Below, one piece after another: positions 1 to 7,290 of a stretch of DNA of 34,318 nt (position 1 is the first letter of the stretch; every line of letters starts with the position of its first letter). The notes below the pieces were generated by a model. The model searched no databases, was not told where the DNA came from, and saw nothing but the letters and a program-made list of their open reading frames with translations. The stretch comes from an uncultured delta proteobacterium. Lineage in GTDB: Bacteria > Myxococcota_A > Polyangia > Polyangiales > Polyangiaceae. Location: positions 1 to 34,318 of the forward strand of contig CAIVJW010000038.1 of assembly GCA_903906315.1 (NCBI GenBank), written 5' to 3'. The position numbers and the translations under genes are program-made.

Positions 1-286
1 CGCCCGCGCCGCCCGCGCCCCCGGCGCCGCCCGCGCCGCCGCTGCCCCCGGTGCCGGTGGAGGTCGTGCCGGTCGTCGTCGGGGTCGTCGAGGTCGACGT
101 CGTGGCGCCGCCCGCGCCGCCCGCGCCGCCCGCGCCGCCTTCGCCGCTCGTCCCGTTTCCGGTCCCGTTGCCTCCGGTGGGCGACGTGACGGCGTCGCTC
201 GAGGCGCAGCCGGTACCGAGGCCGAGGAGCGCGATCGCGGCGAAGAGGCTCGATCCAAGAACAAGCGGGTGACGCATACCTTCCAT
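1..286 (-). CDS. Lipoprotein with Gly/Thr-rich linker, C-terminus cut by window edge
   Basis: This minus-strand frame is open from an ATG at 286 (or 277, nine bases in) to the left edge with no stop. Read from 277, the first 24 residues are a signal peptide with two basic/His residues, a hydrophobic core and a lipobox ending Leu-Gly-Thr-Gly-Cys, with the lipidated Cys at 24. The visible remainder is a low-complexity linker of Gly-Gly-Ala and Thr/Ser/Gly blocks, which creates GC-rich triplet repeats in the DNA. Linkers of this kind join the lipid anchor to an outer folded domain in many Polyangia lipoproteins, such as the kelch protein at 28636-30285. The functional domain lies outside the window, so no role can be assigned. 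The ATG at 286 has no clear ribosome binding site, and the ATG at 277 has GGAAGG almost touching it. Confidence 0.72.
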   Translation of the reverse strand, partial: MEGMRHPLVLGSSLFAAIALLGLGTGCASSDAVTSPTGGNGTGNGTSGEGGAGGAGGAGGATTSTSTTPTTTGTTSTGTGGSGGAGGAGGAGGAG

Positions 287-432
287 TGTCGACGGCGGGG
301 CGGGCCACTTACAAGACTGAACGCACCGCGCGCGATCTCGCGGCGCGCCTCTGATAGCGTGGAAGGTCTACGCTGGTCGCGATCGTCACCCGCCGGAGGG
401 GCGGGGCGAAGCGCGCCGCGTCGAGGACGCCC

Positions 433-1596
433 ATGCGCCGCACGCTCCCCACGACTCTGCTCCTCGGCGCCGCGATCGGGCTCGGCGTGGCCGGCCTCGG
501 CGTCGCGTGCGCGCCCGGGAGCAACGCCGCGGTCGGCTCGAGCGCGGGAGGCGGCGGCCAGGGCGGGTCCGGCGGATCGACCGGGTCGACGACGGCGGGC
601 TTCGATGACGGCGGGGGGTTCGCCGACGTGAGCACCGCCGACGCGCTGCCGAGCGCGGACGCGGCGTGCGCGGTGATCACCGAGCAGGCGCAGGCGATCC
701 CGCTGAACCTGTACGTGATGCTCGACAAGTCGCAGTCGATGGCGGGCGACAAGTGGGAGGGCGCGAAGGCGGGCCTCGGCGCGTTCGTGGGCGACGCGAC
801 GTTCGACGGGGTGAAGGTCGCGCTGCGGTTCTTTCCCCGCGATCCGGACGACAAGCCCGGCTGCGATCAGACGCTCTACAAGCAGCCCACGGTGCCGTAC
901 GGCGAGCTGCCCGGCAACGCCAAGGCCATCACCGACGCGCTCGCGGCCGAGGCGCCGAACGGCTTCACCACGCCGACCTACGTCGCGCTCGGCGGTGCGA
1001 TCCTCGAGAGCCTCGACGTGCAGGCGCAGCACCCGGGCGAGGCCGCGGCCGTGCTGCTCGTCACCGACGGCCTGCCCGACGGGCCCGCGCCGCTCTGCTC
1101 GGGCGTCGACCCCGAGGACCCGGCCGTCATCGCCGCCCTCGCCGCAACCGGCTTCTCGAAGGGCGTGCACACGTACGTCATCGGCCTCAAAGGGGTTACC
1201 AAGGGGTTCGCCGATCCGATCGCCAAGGCGGGCGGGTCGGAGGGCGCCATCCTGGTCGGCGACGTGAACGTCGCGGCCGAGTTCCAGAAGGCGCTGGCGA
1301 AGATCGGCAGTCAGGCGCTGCCGTGCGAGTACAAGATCCCGGCGGCAGTCGGCAAGGACGCGGAGATCTCGTTCGGCGACGTCAACGTGCTGTTCACGCC
1401 GGGCGTCGACGGCGGCGTCGGCGTGACCGAGCTCGTCGCGCAAGACCCGGACTGCGGCGGCAAGGGCTGGCGCTACGACGACCCTGCGAAGCCGACGCGC
1501 ATCCTGCTCTGCCCCGCGTTCTGCAGCGCGCTGAAGGAGGACTTCGGCGCCGCGATCCAGATCCAGCTCGGCTGCGCGACCCTCGTCGCCAAGTAG
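433..1596 (+). CDS. VWA-domain lipoprotein
   Basis: A 387-residue predicted lipoprotein with a von Willebrand factor A domain. The signal peptide ends at a Gly-Val-Ala-Cys lipobox (Cys26), and a Gly/Ser-rich linker follows to about residue 57. The VWA fold spans about 90-295 and keeps the metal-ion-dependent adhesion site: Asp98-x-Ser100-x-Ser102 in the VMLDKSQSM strand, Thr180/181 in the TTPT loop and Asp212 in the TDG motif. VWA domains with an intact site bind protein partners through a divalent cation, so an envelope adhesion or scaffold role is likely; the partner is unknown. The C-terminal 90 residues contain several Cys (298, 341, 360, 364, 381) that could form disulfides. GAGGA at 423-427 supports this start. 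The gene converges on the S41 protease gene with a 39-nt gap. Confidence 0.9.
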   Translation: MRRTLPTTLLLGAAIGLGVAGLGVACAPGSNAAVGSSAGGGGQGGSGGSTGSTTAGFDDGGGFADVSTADALPSADAACAVITEQAQAIPLNLYVMLDKSQSMAGDKWEGAKAGLGAFVGDATFDGVKVALRFFPRDPDDKPGCDQTLYKQPTVPYGELPGNAKAITDALAAEAPNGFTTPTYVALGGAILESLDVQAQHPGEAAAVLLVTDGLPDGPAPLCSGVDPEDPAVIAALAATGFSKGVHTYVIGLKGVTKGFADPIAKAGGSEGAILVGDVNVAAEFQKALAKIGSQALPCEYKIPAAVGKDAEISFGDVNVLFTPGVDGGVGVTELVAQDPDCGGKGWRYDDPAKPTRILLCPAFCSALKEDFGAAIQIQLGCATLVAK

Positions 1597-1635
1597 CGAT
1601 CGGCGACCTCGATCCGGGCGCGATCTGCCGGGCGA

Positions 1636-2979
1636 TCAGCGCGGTGGCGCCATTTCCTTGAGGAGCAGGCCCCAGGCAATGGCGAGCGTCCCGTCGCGGC
1701 TCTTCGACGGGTCGGCGGGCACCTCGCGTCCCGGCAGCACCTGCGGATCGCCCGGGCTCGGCGCGGCGGCGGCGACGACGACCGAACGGCCGCGCGAGGC
1801 GACAGCTTCCCCCTCGTTCGGCAGGTGCCCGTCGAGATCGCGCTCGCGGACGACCGGGGCCTGCGCGGCGCCGGCGGCCGGCGGCGGCTCGACGGTCACG
1901 TCGGGGTGGATGCCCTCGGCCTGGATCGATCGACCGCTCGGCGTGTAGTAGCGCATCGTCGTGAGGCGTATCCCCGCGCCACCGGGCAGGTCGAAGATGG
2001 TCTGCACGAGCCCCTTGCCGAAGGTCGGCGCGCCGACGAGCTTCGCGCGGTGGTTGTCCTGCAGCGCGCCGGCGAGCAGCTCGGCCGCGCTCGCGGAGTA
2101 CTCGTTCACGAGGACGACGACCGGCATCGCGACGAACGCCCCGCCCGCGTGAGCGCGCACCTCCTCGACGACCTTGCCGCGGTGCCGGGTCGAGTCGATG
2201 ACGCCGCCGTCGAGCAGCTCGTCGGCCACGGCCTCGGCCTCGTCGACGAGGCCGCCCGGGTCGTTGCGCAGGTCGAGCAGGAGCCCCGCGATCGGCGGCT
2301 TGCCGGGCTCGCGAAGCGCGGCGGCGGCGCGCAGGAGCTCGTCGTGCGTGCCGGCCTGAAACTGCTTGATTCGCACGTAGCCGACGTCGTGATCGAGGCG
2401 CTTCGAGTCGACGCTCTTGACGCGGATCTCCTCGCGGACGAGCTCGAGCGCGATCGGCTCGGCGACGCCGGGCCTGCGGAGGGTGATCCGCACGCGCGAC
2501 CCCTTCGGGCCGCGCAGCACGGTGACCACCTTGTCGAGGCGGTCGCCGCGCAGGGCGCGTCCGTCGACCGAGATCACCTGATCGCCGGGGCGAATCCCCG
2601 CCTTCTCGGCGGGCGATCCCTCCATCGGCGCGACCACGGTGAGCAGGTCGTTCTTGAAGTCGACCTCGACGCCGATGCCGCCGAAGTGCCCCTCGGTGTC
2701 GCTCTGGAACGCCGCGAACTCGGCCGGCGTCATGTAGGACGAGTGCGGATCGAGCTCCGCGACCATGCCCTTGATGGCGCCCTCGACGAGCTTGTTCCTC
2801 GACGTCGGGTCGACGTACTCGTTCTCGGTCAGCGCGAGCACGCGCGCGAGCTGGTCGATCAGCGCGTAGGGGCTGGAGGCCTCGGTCGTCGCGTGGGCGA
2901 GGTGCGAGGTGACGGCGCCGCCGGCGAAGGCGGCGAGCACGAGCGCGGCCGTCCGCAGGGCCCCGGTTCGAGGACGCAT
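1636..2979 (-). CDS. S41 family C-terminal processing protease (CtpA/Prc-like)
   Basis: A 447-residue exported serine protease. A signal peptide or N-terminal anchor covers about 1-30. An N-terminal helical region with the family motif ELDPHSSYM (about 75-83) is followed by a PDZ domain (about 97-180, with GIGVEV and GIRPGDQVISVDG) and the S41 catalytic core. The Ser-Lys dyad is visible: Ser297 in EYSASAAE and Lys322 in PTFGKGLVQ. In this family the PDZ domain binds C-terminal tails of substrates and gates cleavage in the periplasm. The C-terminal tail from about 365 is Pro/Ala-rich. The start at 2979 fits the signal peptide; longer upstream reading is possible but is Arg-rich and unlike coding sequence. 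No Shine-Dalgarno is seen, and a -10-like box lies six bases before the ATG, so the message may be leaderless. Confidence 0.95.
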   Translation of the reverse strand: MRPRTGALRTAALVLAAFAGGAVTSHLAHATTEASSPYALIDQLARVLALTENEYVDPTSRNKLVEGAIKGMVAELDPHSSYMTPAEFAAFQSDTEGHFGGIGVEVDFKNDLLTVVAPMEGSPAEKAGIRPGDQVISVDGRALRGDRLDKVVTVLRGPKGSRVRITLRRPGVAEPIALELVREEIRVKSVDSKRLDHDVGYVRIKQFQAGTHDELLRAAAALREPGKPPIAGLLLDLRNDPGGLVDEAEAVADELLDGGVIDSTRHRGKVVEEVRAHAGGAFVAMPVVVLVNEYSASAAELLAGALQDNHRAKLVGAPTFGKGLVQTIFDLPGGAGIRLTTMRYYTPSGRSIQAEGIHPDVTVEPPPAAGAAQAPVVRERDLDGHLPNEGEAVASRGRSVVVAAAAPSPGDPQVLPGREVPADPSKSRDGTLAIAWGLLLKEMAPPR

Positions 2980-2985
2980 GCCCGG

Positions 2986-2994
2986 ACCATAGCA
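2986..2994 (-). promoter_or_regulatory. Extended -10-like box of the S41 protease gene
   Basis: On the minus strand this reads TGCTATGGT, an extended -10 (TGn) followed by TATGGT, which matches four of six positions of TATAAT. Only six bases separate it from the ATG at 2979, so transcription would start at or next to the start codon. No convincing -35 is seen. It belongs to the repeated layout described in the findings. Confidence 0.5.
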
Positions 2995-3028
2995 GGCGCG
3001 GGGCGTCCGCCCCGGGCAGGGCGGGCGG

Positions 3029-3208
3029 TCAGCCGAACGGCCAGGGCAGCTTCTTCGCGGGCGGCGCCTGGGCGCCCGCCATCGCGCCGGCCTGGCGGCA
3101 CGCGCAGCGATCCGCCTTGGGCACACGCCCGAGCACCTGCTCGACGTGCGCGCCGCAGCCCCGCCAATCCGCCTTCCCACACGTGGGGCACTTCACCATC
3201 TGACACAT
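3029..3208 (-). CDS. Small Cys-rich (zinc-ribbon-like) conserved protein
   Basis: A 59-residue soluble protein. Residues 1-38 hold the pattern VKCPTCGKxxWxGCGxHVEQVL followed by DRCACR: Cys7, Cys10, Cys18, His21, Cys35 and Cys37 could bind one zinc ion. The remainder is a short Ala/Pro/Lys tail. I recall similar small proteins, with Cys-Pro-x-Cys, Trp-x-Gly-Cys-Gly-x-His-Val and a final Cys-x-Cys, as uncharacterised and widespread in actinobacteria and other bacteria; the exact function is unknown. The start at 3208 is supported by GAGGAG about eight bases upstream, one of the clearest ribosome binding sites in the window, and a longer frame to 3307 lacks such support. It stands alone between the S41 gene and the sigma-factor promoter region, and the protein has no signal peptide. 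Confidence 0.8.
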   Translation of the reverse strand: MCQMVKCPTCGKADWRGCGAHVEQVLGRVPKADRCACRQAGAMAGAQAPPAKKLPWPFG

Positions 3209-3566
3209 CGTGAGCTCTCCTCGGCGGTCTCCGGCCCGACCCCGCACCTCGCGGGGAGCCGGACGAAGAGAGCCCCGCCTCACACAAAGGATTCGCCCTC
3301 GCGCCAAGCGCCCGATCGCCGACGATGCCTCCCAAGGATCCCCGTGGGTCGTTTGTCCAAACCGGGGTGTTCAGGTATCGTCGCGCGCTCGAACGTGGGC
3401 CTCGGGCCAGCCTCTGCCGCATCGGCTTCGAGCCGCGCGGAGGGGTCGGCCGGCGCGCTCGCGCGAGGCGGGGCCCCGCGTGGCCACGAACCCTCCCTGG
3501 ATGGGGCGGCGCGCGGCCCCGGACCCCGGCCGAGCTCCCCCTCCCCGACACCACGAGCCGTAGAGG
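3209..3566. other. 358-bp divergent intergenic region before the sigma factor
   Basis: No convincing gene is seen here. It separates the small Cys-rich protein (minus strand) from the ECF sigma factor (plus strand). It holds a GC hairpin at 3240-3256 (CCCCGC, five-base loop, GCGGGG) in what would be the leader of the 3208 gene, and a sigma-70-like promoter at 3353-3381. About 180 nt between that promoter and the sigma start at 3567 would be a long untranslated leader, and I see no known riboswitch in it. Several short open frames on both strands are Arg/Ala/Pro-rich and look like GC-driven noise. Confidence 0.6.
3353..3381 (+). promoter_or_regulatory. Sigma-70-like promoter candidate for the ECF sigma operon
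   Basis: TTGTCC (3353-3358) and TATCGT (3376-3381) are separated by exactly 17 bases, each matching four of six consensus positions. Transcription would begin near 3388. No GGAAC/CGTC-type ECF promoter was recognised upstream of the sigma gene, so autoregulation is not evident from sequence. Confidence 0.4.
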
Positions 3567-4151
3567 ATGCCCAAACCCACTGACCGCGAGCTCGTCGAGG
3601 CGGCGAAGGGCGGCGACGCCGAGGCGTTCGGCGTCCTGGTGCGGCGCTACCAGCGGCGCATCTTCCGGCTCGCAGTCCACATGGTGCGCAACGGCGCGGA
3701 GGCCGAGGACGTGACGCAGGAGACGTTCGTCCGAGCCTACCAGGCGCTCGACCGCTTCGACGGCCGCAGCGAGCCATTCACGTGGATCTACCGGATCGCC
3801 GTGAACCTCTCGCTCAACACCCTCCGCGCGCGCCGCCCGACGAGGGACAGCGCGCCGGCCGACGATCCGCGGGTCGAGGCGCTCCTGACGGAGCTGCACC
3901 GCACCTCGCGTGACGACCCGGCGGAGGCGTCGCAGCAGAAGCAGCTGGTCGCCGCCCTCTGCGACGGCATCGACGCGCTGTCGGAGACGCTGCGGACGAC
4001 GCTCGTGCTCGTGTGCATCGACGGCGTCGCCCACGACGAGGCGTCGCGCGTGCTCGGTTGCCCGGAGGGGACCGTCGCGTGGCGCGTGCACGAGGCGAGG
4101 CGCAAGCTCCGCGAGTACCTCGCGGGGCGCGGCTTCGGGGGGGAATCGTGA
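3567..4151 (+). CDS. ECF (RpoE-type) RNA polymerase sigma factor
   Basis: A 194-residue extracytoplasmic-function sigma factor that would direct RNA polymerase to a specific regulon. Region 2 lies at about 20-90: AFGVLVRRYQRRIFRLA, then the core-binding/-10 element EAEDVTQETFVRAYQ and WIYRIAVNLSLNTLR. A 40-residue polar linker follows. Region 4 lies at about 126-185, with the helix-turn-helix GVAHDEASRVLGCPEGTVAWRVHEARRKLREYL that reads the -35 element. Regions 1.1 and 3 are absent, as expected for the class. A GAGG lies directly before the ATG. The stop overlaps the next start by one base (TGATG), so it is translationally coupled to the membrane protein at 4151, the normal arrangement for a sigma/anti-sigma pair. 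Confidence 0.95.
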   Translation: MPKPTDRELVEAAKGGDAEAFGVLVRRYQRRIFRLAVHMVRNGAEAEDVTQETFVRAYQALDRFDGRSEPFTWIYRIAVNLSLNTLRARRPTRDSAPADDPRVEALLTELHRTSRDDPAEASQQKQLVAALCDGIDALSETLRTTLVLVCIDGVAHDEASRVLGCPEGTVAWRVHEARRKLREYLAGRGFGGES

Positions 4152-5608
4152 TGAATCGCGAGCTGGATGTGGACGCGCTGCTCGCGCGGTGGCCCGCGCC
4201 GGGGCGCGACGACGACGCCTGGGACGGGCGAGCGGACGAGATCCTCGCCGCCGCGATCGCCGCCGGTCGGGCCGGCGGCGACGTCGCGGCGCTGATCGCG
4301 GCGCCCGCCCTCGAGGCGGAAGGCGGCGAGCCGACCGCGGTGGTCGTCGCGAAGAGCGGGGAACGGATGGGCGGGTCAGGAGAAAGCAAGATGGCTGAGG
4401 AGCACGGGTCGAAGGCGAGCGAGGACAAGGGCGGCGCGGACGAGGTCAAGGGGTCCGACACGACCACCTCGGGGGCGCCTCCGGCGTCGACGGCGAGCTC
4501 CGCGCCGAAGCGGCCCTCACTGCGCGAGATGGCGGCGCGGGCGAGCCAGGCCGGCGGGCGCGCGAGCATCCCCGGAGCGGCGCCCTCGGTGAAGCTTTCC
4601 TCGCGGGCGAGCTCGCCGGGCATCGCGACGCCCGCTCCGATGGCCTCGCGGCCGGCGCCGAAGCCCGAAAAGAGCGACGACGACTCGGGGATGGTAAACC
4701 TCGCGATCGTGGCCGAGCCCGCCAAGGCGCCGGAGCCCCAGGAGAAGCCGGCGGCGGCCGCGGTGCCTCCGGCCGCGAAGAGCGAGCCGGGCACGGAGCC
4801 CGCGAAGGCCGCGCCCGGCGCGAAGCCGGTTGCCGCGAAGGCCGCGCCCGCGCCCGAGGCGAAGAGCTCGAACGGCGCGTTCGCCGGGGTCGCGATCGCC
4901 GTCCTCGGCCTCGCGGCCGCGTTCTTCATCGTGCAGCGCGGCAAGGAGGCGCCGCCCCCGGTGGTGGCTCACGGAGCCGGCATGGAGACCGCTCCCGTGC
5001 AGGCCGTCGCGGCCTCCCCGCACGCCGCCGAGCCCGCGGCGACGGTCGCGGCGGCGAGCCCCCCGGCCGGGACGGCCGCGGCCGAGACGAGCTCCGCGCC
5101 GAAGGTCGCGACGGGCCCGCTGCCGAGCGGCGCGGCCGCCGCAGGCAAGGGCGCGGCGAGCGGCGTCGCGGCGGCCACGCCCGCTTCGCCGGCCGGTGCC
5201 GCGCCGGCCCTCCCGCCGGCGGGCAGCGCGAAGCCGGGCGACCTGGCCGGCGCGATGGCGCAGGCCGTCGGCGGCGGGCAAGCCGCGAAGAGCGAGGGCG
5301 GCGGGCAGACCCCGGAGCCTGCCGCCGGCAACAAGAACCAGAACATCCCCGAGCAGCCGTCGCAGGGCAAGGTGCAGGCGGCGGTCGGGTCGGTGATGGG
5401 CGGCGCGAAGGGCTGCGTCGCGGGCGCCGACGACGTGTCGCGCGCGAACATCACGTTCGGCTCCAGCGGCTCGGTGACGAGCGTGAGCGTGACGGGCTGG
5501 GCGGCCGGTCACGGCCAGACGAGCTGCGTCAAGAGCGCGCTCTCCGGCGCGAGCGTCGGCGCGTTCGCCAAGCCGTCCTACACGGTCGGCGTGACGATCC
5601 GGCCGTAG
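4151..5608 (+). CDS. Single-pass membrane protein with AgmX/TonB-like C-terminal domain; candidate anti-sigma factor
   Basis: A 485-residue protein. Residues 1-60 are an acidic, helical, probably cytoplasmic N-terminus (ELDVDALLARWPAPGRDDDAWD). Residues 60-240 are low complexity and carry the short motif DDDSGMVNLAIV at 176-187. One transmembrane helix lies at 243-262. A 140-residue Ala/Pro/Gly linker precedes a folded C-terminal domain (about 405-485) with two Cys (422, 459) and the pattern GSSGSVTSVSVTGW, which resembles the AgmX/PglI and TonB C-terminal domains of myxobacterial motility and transport proteins. No HxxxCxxC anti-sigma zinc finger is present. Overlap with the ECF sigma gene and the topology suggest a membrane-bound anti-sigma or sensor; this is inference. 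The linker region has extreme GC bias, which gives long false frames on the opposite strand. Confidence 0.85.
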   Translation: MNRELDVDALLARWPAPGRDDDAWDGRADEILAAAIAAGRAGGDVAALIAAPALEAEGGEPTAVVVAKSGERMGGSGESKMAEEHGSKASEDKGGADEVKGSDTTTSGAPPASTASSAPKRPSLREMAARASQAGGRASIPGAAPSVKLSSRASSPGIATPAPMASRPAPKPEKSDDDSGMVNLAIVAEPAKAPEPQEKPAAAAVPPAAKSEPGTEPAKAAPGAKPVAAKAAPAPEAKSSNGAFAGVAIAVLGLAAAFFIVQRGKEAPPPVVAHGAGMETAPVQAVAASPHAAEPAATVAAASPPAGTAAAETSSAPKVATGPLPSGAAAAGKGAASGVAAATPASPAGAAPALPPAGSAKPGDLAGAMAQAVGGGQAAKSEGGGQTPEPAAGNKNQNIPEQPSQGKVQAAVGSVMGGAKGCVAGADDVSRANITFGSSGSVTSVSVTGWAAGHGQTSCVKSALSGASVGAFAKPSYTVGVTIRP

Positions 5609-5630
5609 CCCCGCCGGACCGACGGCAGAG

Positions 5631-5663
5631 CGGCCCGCGACGCCCTGACAGGCCCGCGGGCCG
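5631..5663. terminator. Hairpin between convergent genes
   Basis: CGGCCCGCG (5631-5639) and CGCGGGCCG (5655-5663) form a perfect 9-bp stem with a 15-base loop. The sequence after it on the plus strand (TGATCGTTT) has only a short T run. Its position between the convergent ends at 5608 and 5700 fits a terminator. The inner GGCCCGCGGGCC could fold on itself instead. Confidence 0.45.
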
Positions 5664-5699
5664 TGATCGTTTCGGCGGCGCGACGCCCGTGGCTGCCCC

Positions 5700-6506
5700 C
5701 TACGCCTCCGGCCACCACGGCACGAGGCGCGACACGCGGCGCCGATAGTCGGCGTACGCGGGGTACTTTCGCGCGGTGAGGCTCTCGGTGAAGCTCGCCG
5801 AGCCGTGGAACAGCAGCGTGAGCAGCAGCGCTCCGATCGCGGCCGGCCCGACCAGCGGCGCGCCGGCGGCCACCGCGAGCAGCGCGAACACCCACCACTG
5901 CGAGATCTCGCAGAAGAAGTTCGGGTGCCGCGAGTACCGAAAGAGGCCCGTCGAAAGGAACCCCTCGGGCTCCGGCTCGCCGCGCGCGGCGCGCGCCGCC
6001 TTGGCCCGGTGGAAGCGCCACTGTTGCTGGTCGGCGACCGTCTCGCCGGCGAGCAGGGCGAGGAACAGGACCGCGAGGGCGCCGTCGACCGGGCCGATCG
6101 GCGCGCCGCCACGCTCGGCCGCAACCCACGCCGGGAGCGTGAACAGAAAGATCAGCGCGTGCTGGTAGCCCGCGATGAAGAGCAGGTTGAAGACCTGGTA
6201 GGCCCACGGCGGCATGCGTCGCCGGAGCTCGGCCCAGCGGTAGTCCTCGCCCCCCTTCGCGTAGCCGCCCTTGCGCGCGTAGTTGAAGGTCAACCGCGCC
6301 CCCCAGGCCGTCGCGAGCGCGGCCATCAGGACGACGCGACCCGGAAAGCCGCTCTGCCACGCGAAGATCCACGCGTAGACGGGGGGCATCACCGACCAGA
6401 GGCGGTCGACCCACGAGTACTCGCGCGTGACGACCGACAGGACCCAGCAGAGCGCGGCGGCGACGGCGCACACCTCGATCGGCAGCACGAGCAGAGGCGG
6501 CAGCAT
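5700..6506 (-). CDS. DUF1295 / steroid 5-alpha-reductase-like membrane protein
   Basis: A 268-residue polytopic membrane protein with about six or seven predicted helices. It carries the family signatures: TREYSWVDRLWSV at 27-39, GARLTFNYARKGG about 69-81, GLFRYSRHPNFFCEISQWW at 187-205, and a C-terminal ARKYPAYADYRRRVSRLVPW at 245-264. The Arg-His-Pro-Asn-Phe element and the Tyr/Arg-rich tail are shared with steroid 5-alpha-reductases and isoprenylcysteine methyltransferases, where they contact NADPH or SAM. The family is usually annotated as DUF1295, a putative NAD(P)H-dependent lipid reductase; its substrate is unknown. The start at 6506 immediately precedes the first helix, and a longer frame to 6647 is Arg/Pro-rich and less likely. 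The gene stands alone, divergent from the rpsT unit. Confidence 0.9.
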   Translation of the reverse strand: MLPPLLVLPIEVCAVAAALCWVLSVVTREYSWVDRLWSVMPPVYAWIFAWQSGFPGRVVLMAALATAWGARLTFNYARKGGYAKGGEDYRWAELRRRMPPWAYQVFNLLFIAGYQHALIFLFTLPAWVAAERGGAPIGPVDGALAVLFLALLAGETVADQQQWRFHRAKAARAARGEPEPEGFLSTGLFRYSRHPNFFCEISQWWVFALLAVAAGAPLVGPAAIGALLLTLLFHGSASFTESLTARKYPAYADYRRRVSRLVPWWPEA

Positions 6507-6690
6507 CGCGCGCAAAGCTGGTCGAGGCCGCGCGCTTTGCAAGCGCCGAGCACGCGCGCAGGCCGGAGGCGTCGGACGCGCCGGGCGGGCTCCCCGGGCG
6601 ATCCGGCGAAATTCCCGCTGAAATCGCCGGATCGGACCGCCGGGCACGCGCTGATCGCCTGTTTAGCCCCGCCTTTGCGCCGAGAGATGG

Positions 6691-6718
6691 TTGACATGCG
6701 CGACTTCGCAGATAGACT
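6691..6718 (+). promoter_or_regulatory. Strong sigma-70 promoter of the rpsT unit
   Basis: A perfect TTGACA at 6691-6696 and TAGACT at 6713-6718 (four of six to TATAAT) are spaced by 16 bases. This is the best -35/-10 pair in the window, as expected for ribosomal protein expression. Transcription should begin near 6725, a few bases before the ATG at 6729, so the first gene would have almost no leader. Confidence 0.75.
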
Positions 6719-6728
6719 TCCGCACCCC

Positions 6729-6899
6729 ATGGTTTCCGCAACGCAGCAGACGCAACGAATTCGTCGGCGCAAGGCGCGCAGCGCCGGCACGGTCCGCAAG
6801 CGCGAGGGTCGCGCGCACGGCACCCCGGCTTTCCCGGTGCACCCCGCCGGCTACGACACGACCGCGGCCGACGCCAAGCCCGTCGCCGTGAAGAAGTAG
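6729..6899 (+). CDS. Small basic protein upstream of rpsT
   Basis: A 56-residue, Arg/Lys-rich protein starting MVSATQQTQRIRRRKARS, followed by a second basic stretch (TVRKREGRAHG), a hydrophobic AFPVHP element and an Ala/Asp tail ending in two Lys. It has no membrane segment or signal peptide. Its composition and its place 12 nt before rpsT under a strong promoter suggest a ribosome- or RNA-associated protein, but I do not recognise a named family. No Shine-Dalgarno precedes the ATG, and the promoter at 6691-6718 places the transcript start about four bases upstream, so translation is probably leaderless. In-frame ATGs at 6687 and 6696 would overlap the promoter and are less likely. It could also act as a leader peptide, but it is long and basic for that. 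Confidence 0.7.
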   Translation: MVSATQQTQRIRRRKARSAGTVRKREGRAHGTPAFPVHPAGYDTTAADAKPVAVKK

Positions 6900-6911
6900 C
6901 AGGAGTCTCTC

Positions 6912-7181
6912 ATGGCCAATCATGCATCCGCCGAGAAGCGTAACCGCCAGCGTCTGAACAGGACCGCGCGGAACCGCTCCACCAAGTCGGCGCTCCGGAC
7001 CGAGCTCAAGTCGGCGCGCGGCGTCATCACCGCCACGCCGGCCACGGCGCAGACGGCCGTCGTCGGGGCGCAGAGCGCGCTCGATCGCGCCGCCTCGAAG
7101 GGCACCATCCCGACCCGCCGCGCGAATCGCCTCAAGGGGCGTATCGCCGCCGCGCTCGCTCGCGCGCTCAGGCCGGCCTGA
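6912..7181 (+). CDS. rpsT: 30S ribosomal protein S20
   Basis: An 89-residue protein that binds 16S rRNA early in 30S subunit assembly. The start MANHASAEKRNRQRLNRTARNRS is the typical S20 N-terminal basic helix, followed by STKSALRTELKSAR and the closing helices with GTIPTRRANRLKGRIAAALA, including the conserved Arg-Arg-Ala-Asn/Asp-Arg-Leu-Lys-x-Arg pattern. Length matches the family (about 85-95). AGGAG at 6901-6905 lies six bases before the ATG, an optimal Shine-Dalgarno sequence, in contrast to the leaderless-looking gene just upstream. It is the second gene of a two-gene unit and is followed directly by a strong hairpin at 7188-7216. In enterobacteria S20 is autoregulated and its gene stands alone; nothing here shows whether that applies. 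Confidence 0.97.
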   Translation: MANHASAEKRNRQRLNRTARNRSTKSALRTELKSARGVITATPATAQTAVVGAQSALDRAASKGTIPTRRANRLKGRIAAALARALRPA

Positions 7182-7187
7182 CCGCGC

Positions 7188-7216
7188 TCTCCGCCCCGAT
7201 TCGTTCGGGGTGGAGA
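7188..7216 (+). terminator. Hairpin after rpsT
   Basis: A 12-bp stem (7188-7199 with 7205-7216, one G-T pair) closed by the loop TTCGT lies seven bases after the rpsT stop. No T tract follows, so termination would depend on stem strength or Rho, as is common in GC-rich genomes. Confidence 0.7.
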
Positions 7217-7290
7217 CCTACGACGAGGTTCGCCGCCCCGCGAAAGCGGGTGCGGCATTTCTCGTTTTGTTCGCGCGTGACCGGGGCGAG

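Noticed and set aside
1-200. GC-rich triplet repeat tract at the left edge as a structural DNA repeat
   Set aside because: The repeat is explained by the Gly/Ala/Thr linker of the partial lipoprotein on the minus strand.
3240-3256. Hairpin in the leader of the small Cys-rich gene as a riboswitch
   Set aside because: A single 6-bp GC stem with no conserved aptamer features; too simple to call.
4517-6124. Long minus-strand open frame opposite the sigma regulator
   Set aside because: Composition is Arg/Gly/Pro-rich with no motif, and it is antisense to the Ala/Pro linker of the membrane protein, whose third-position GC creates it.
6512-6540. Inverted repeat GCAAAGC ... GCTTTGC just upstream of the DUF1295 gene
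   Set aside because: Only 7-bp arms with a 15-base spacer and no extension; it may be chance and does not match a known operator.
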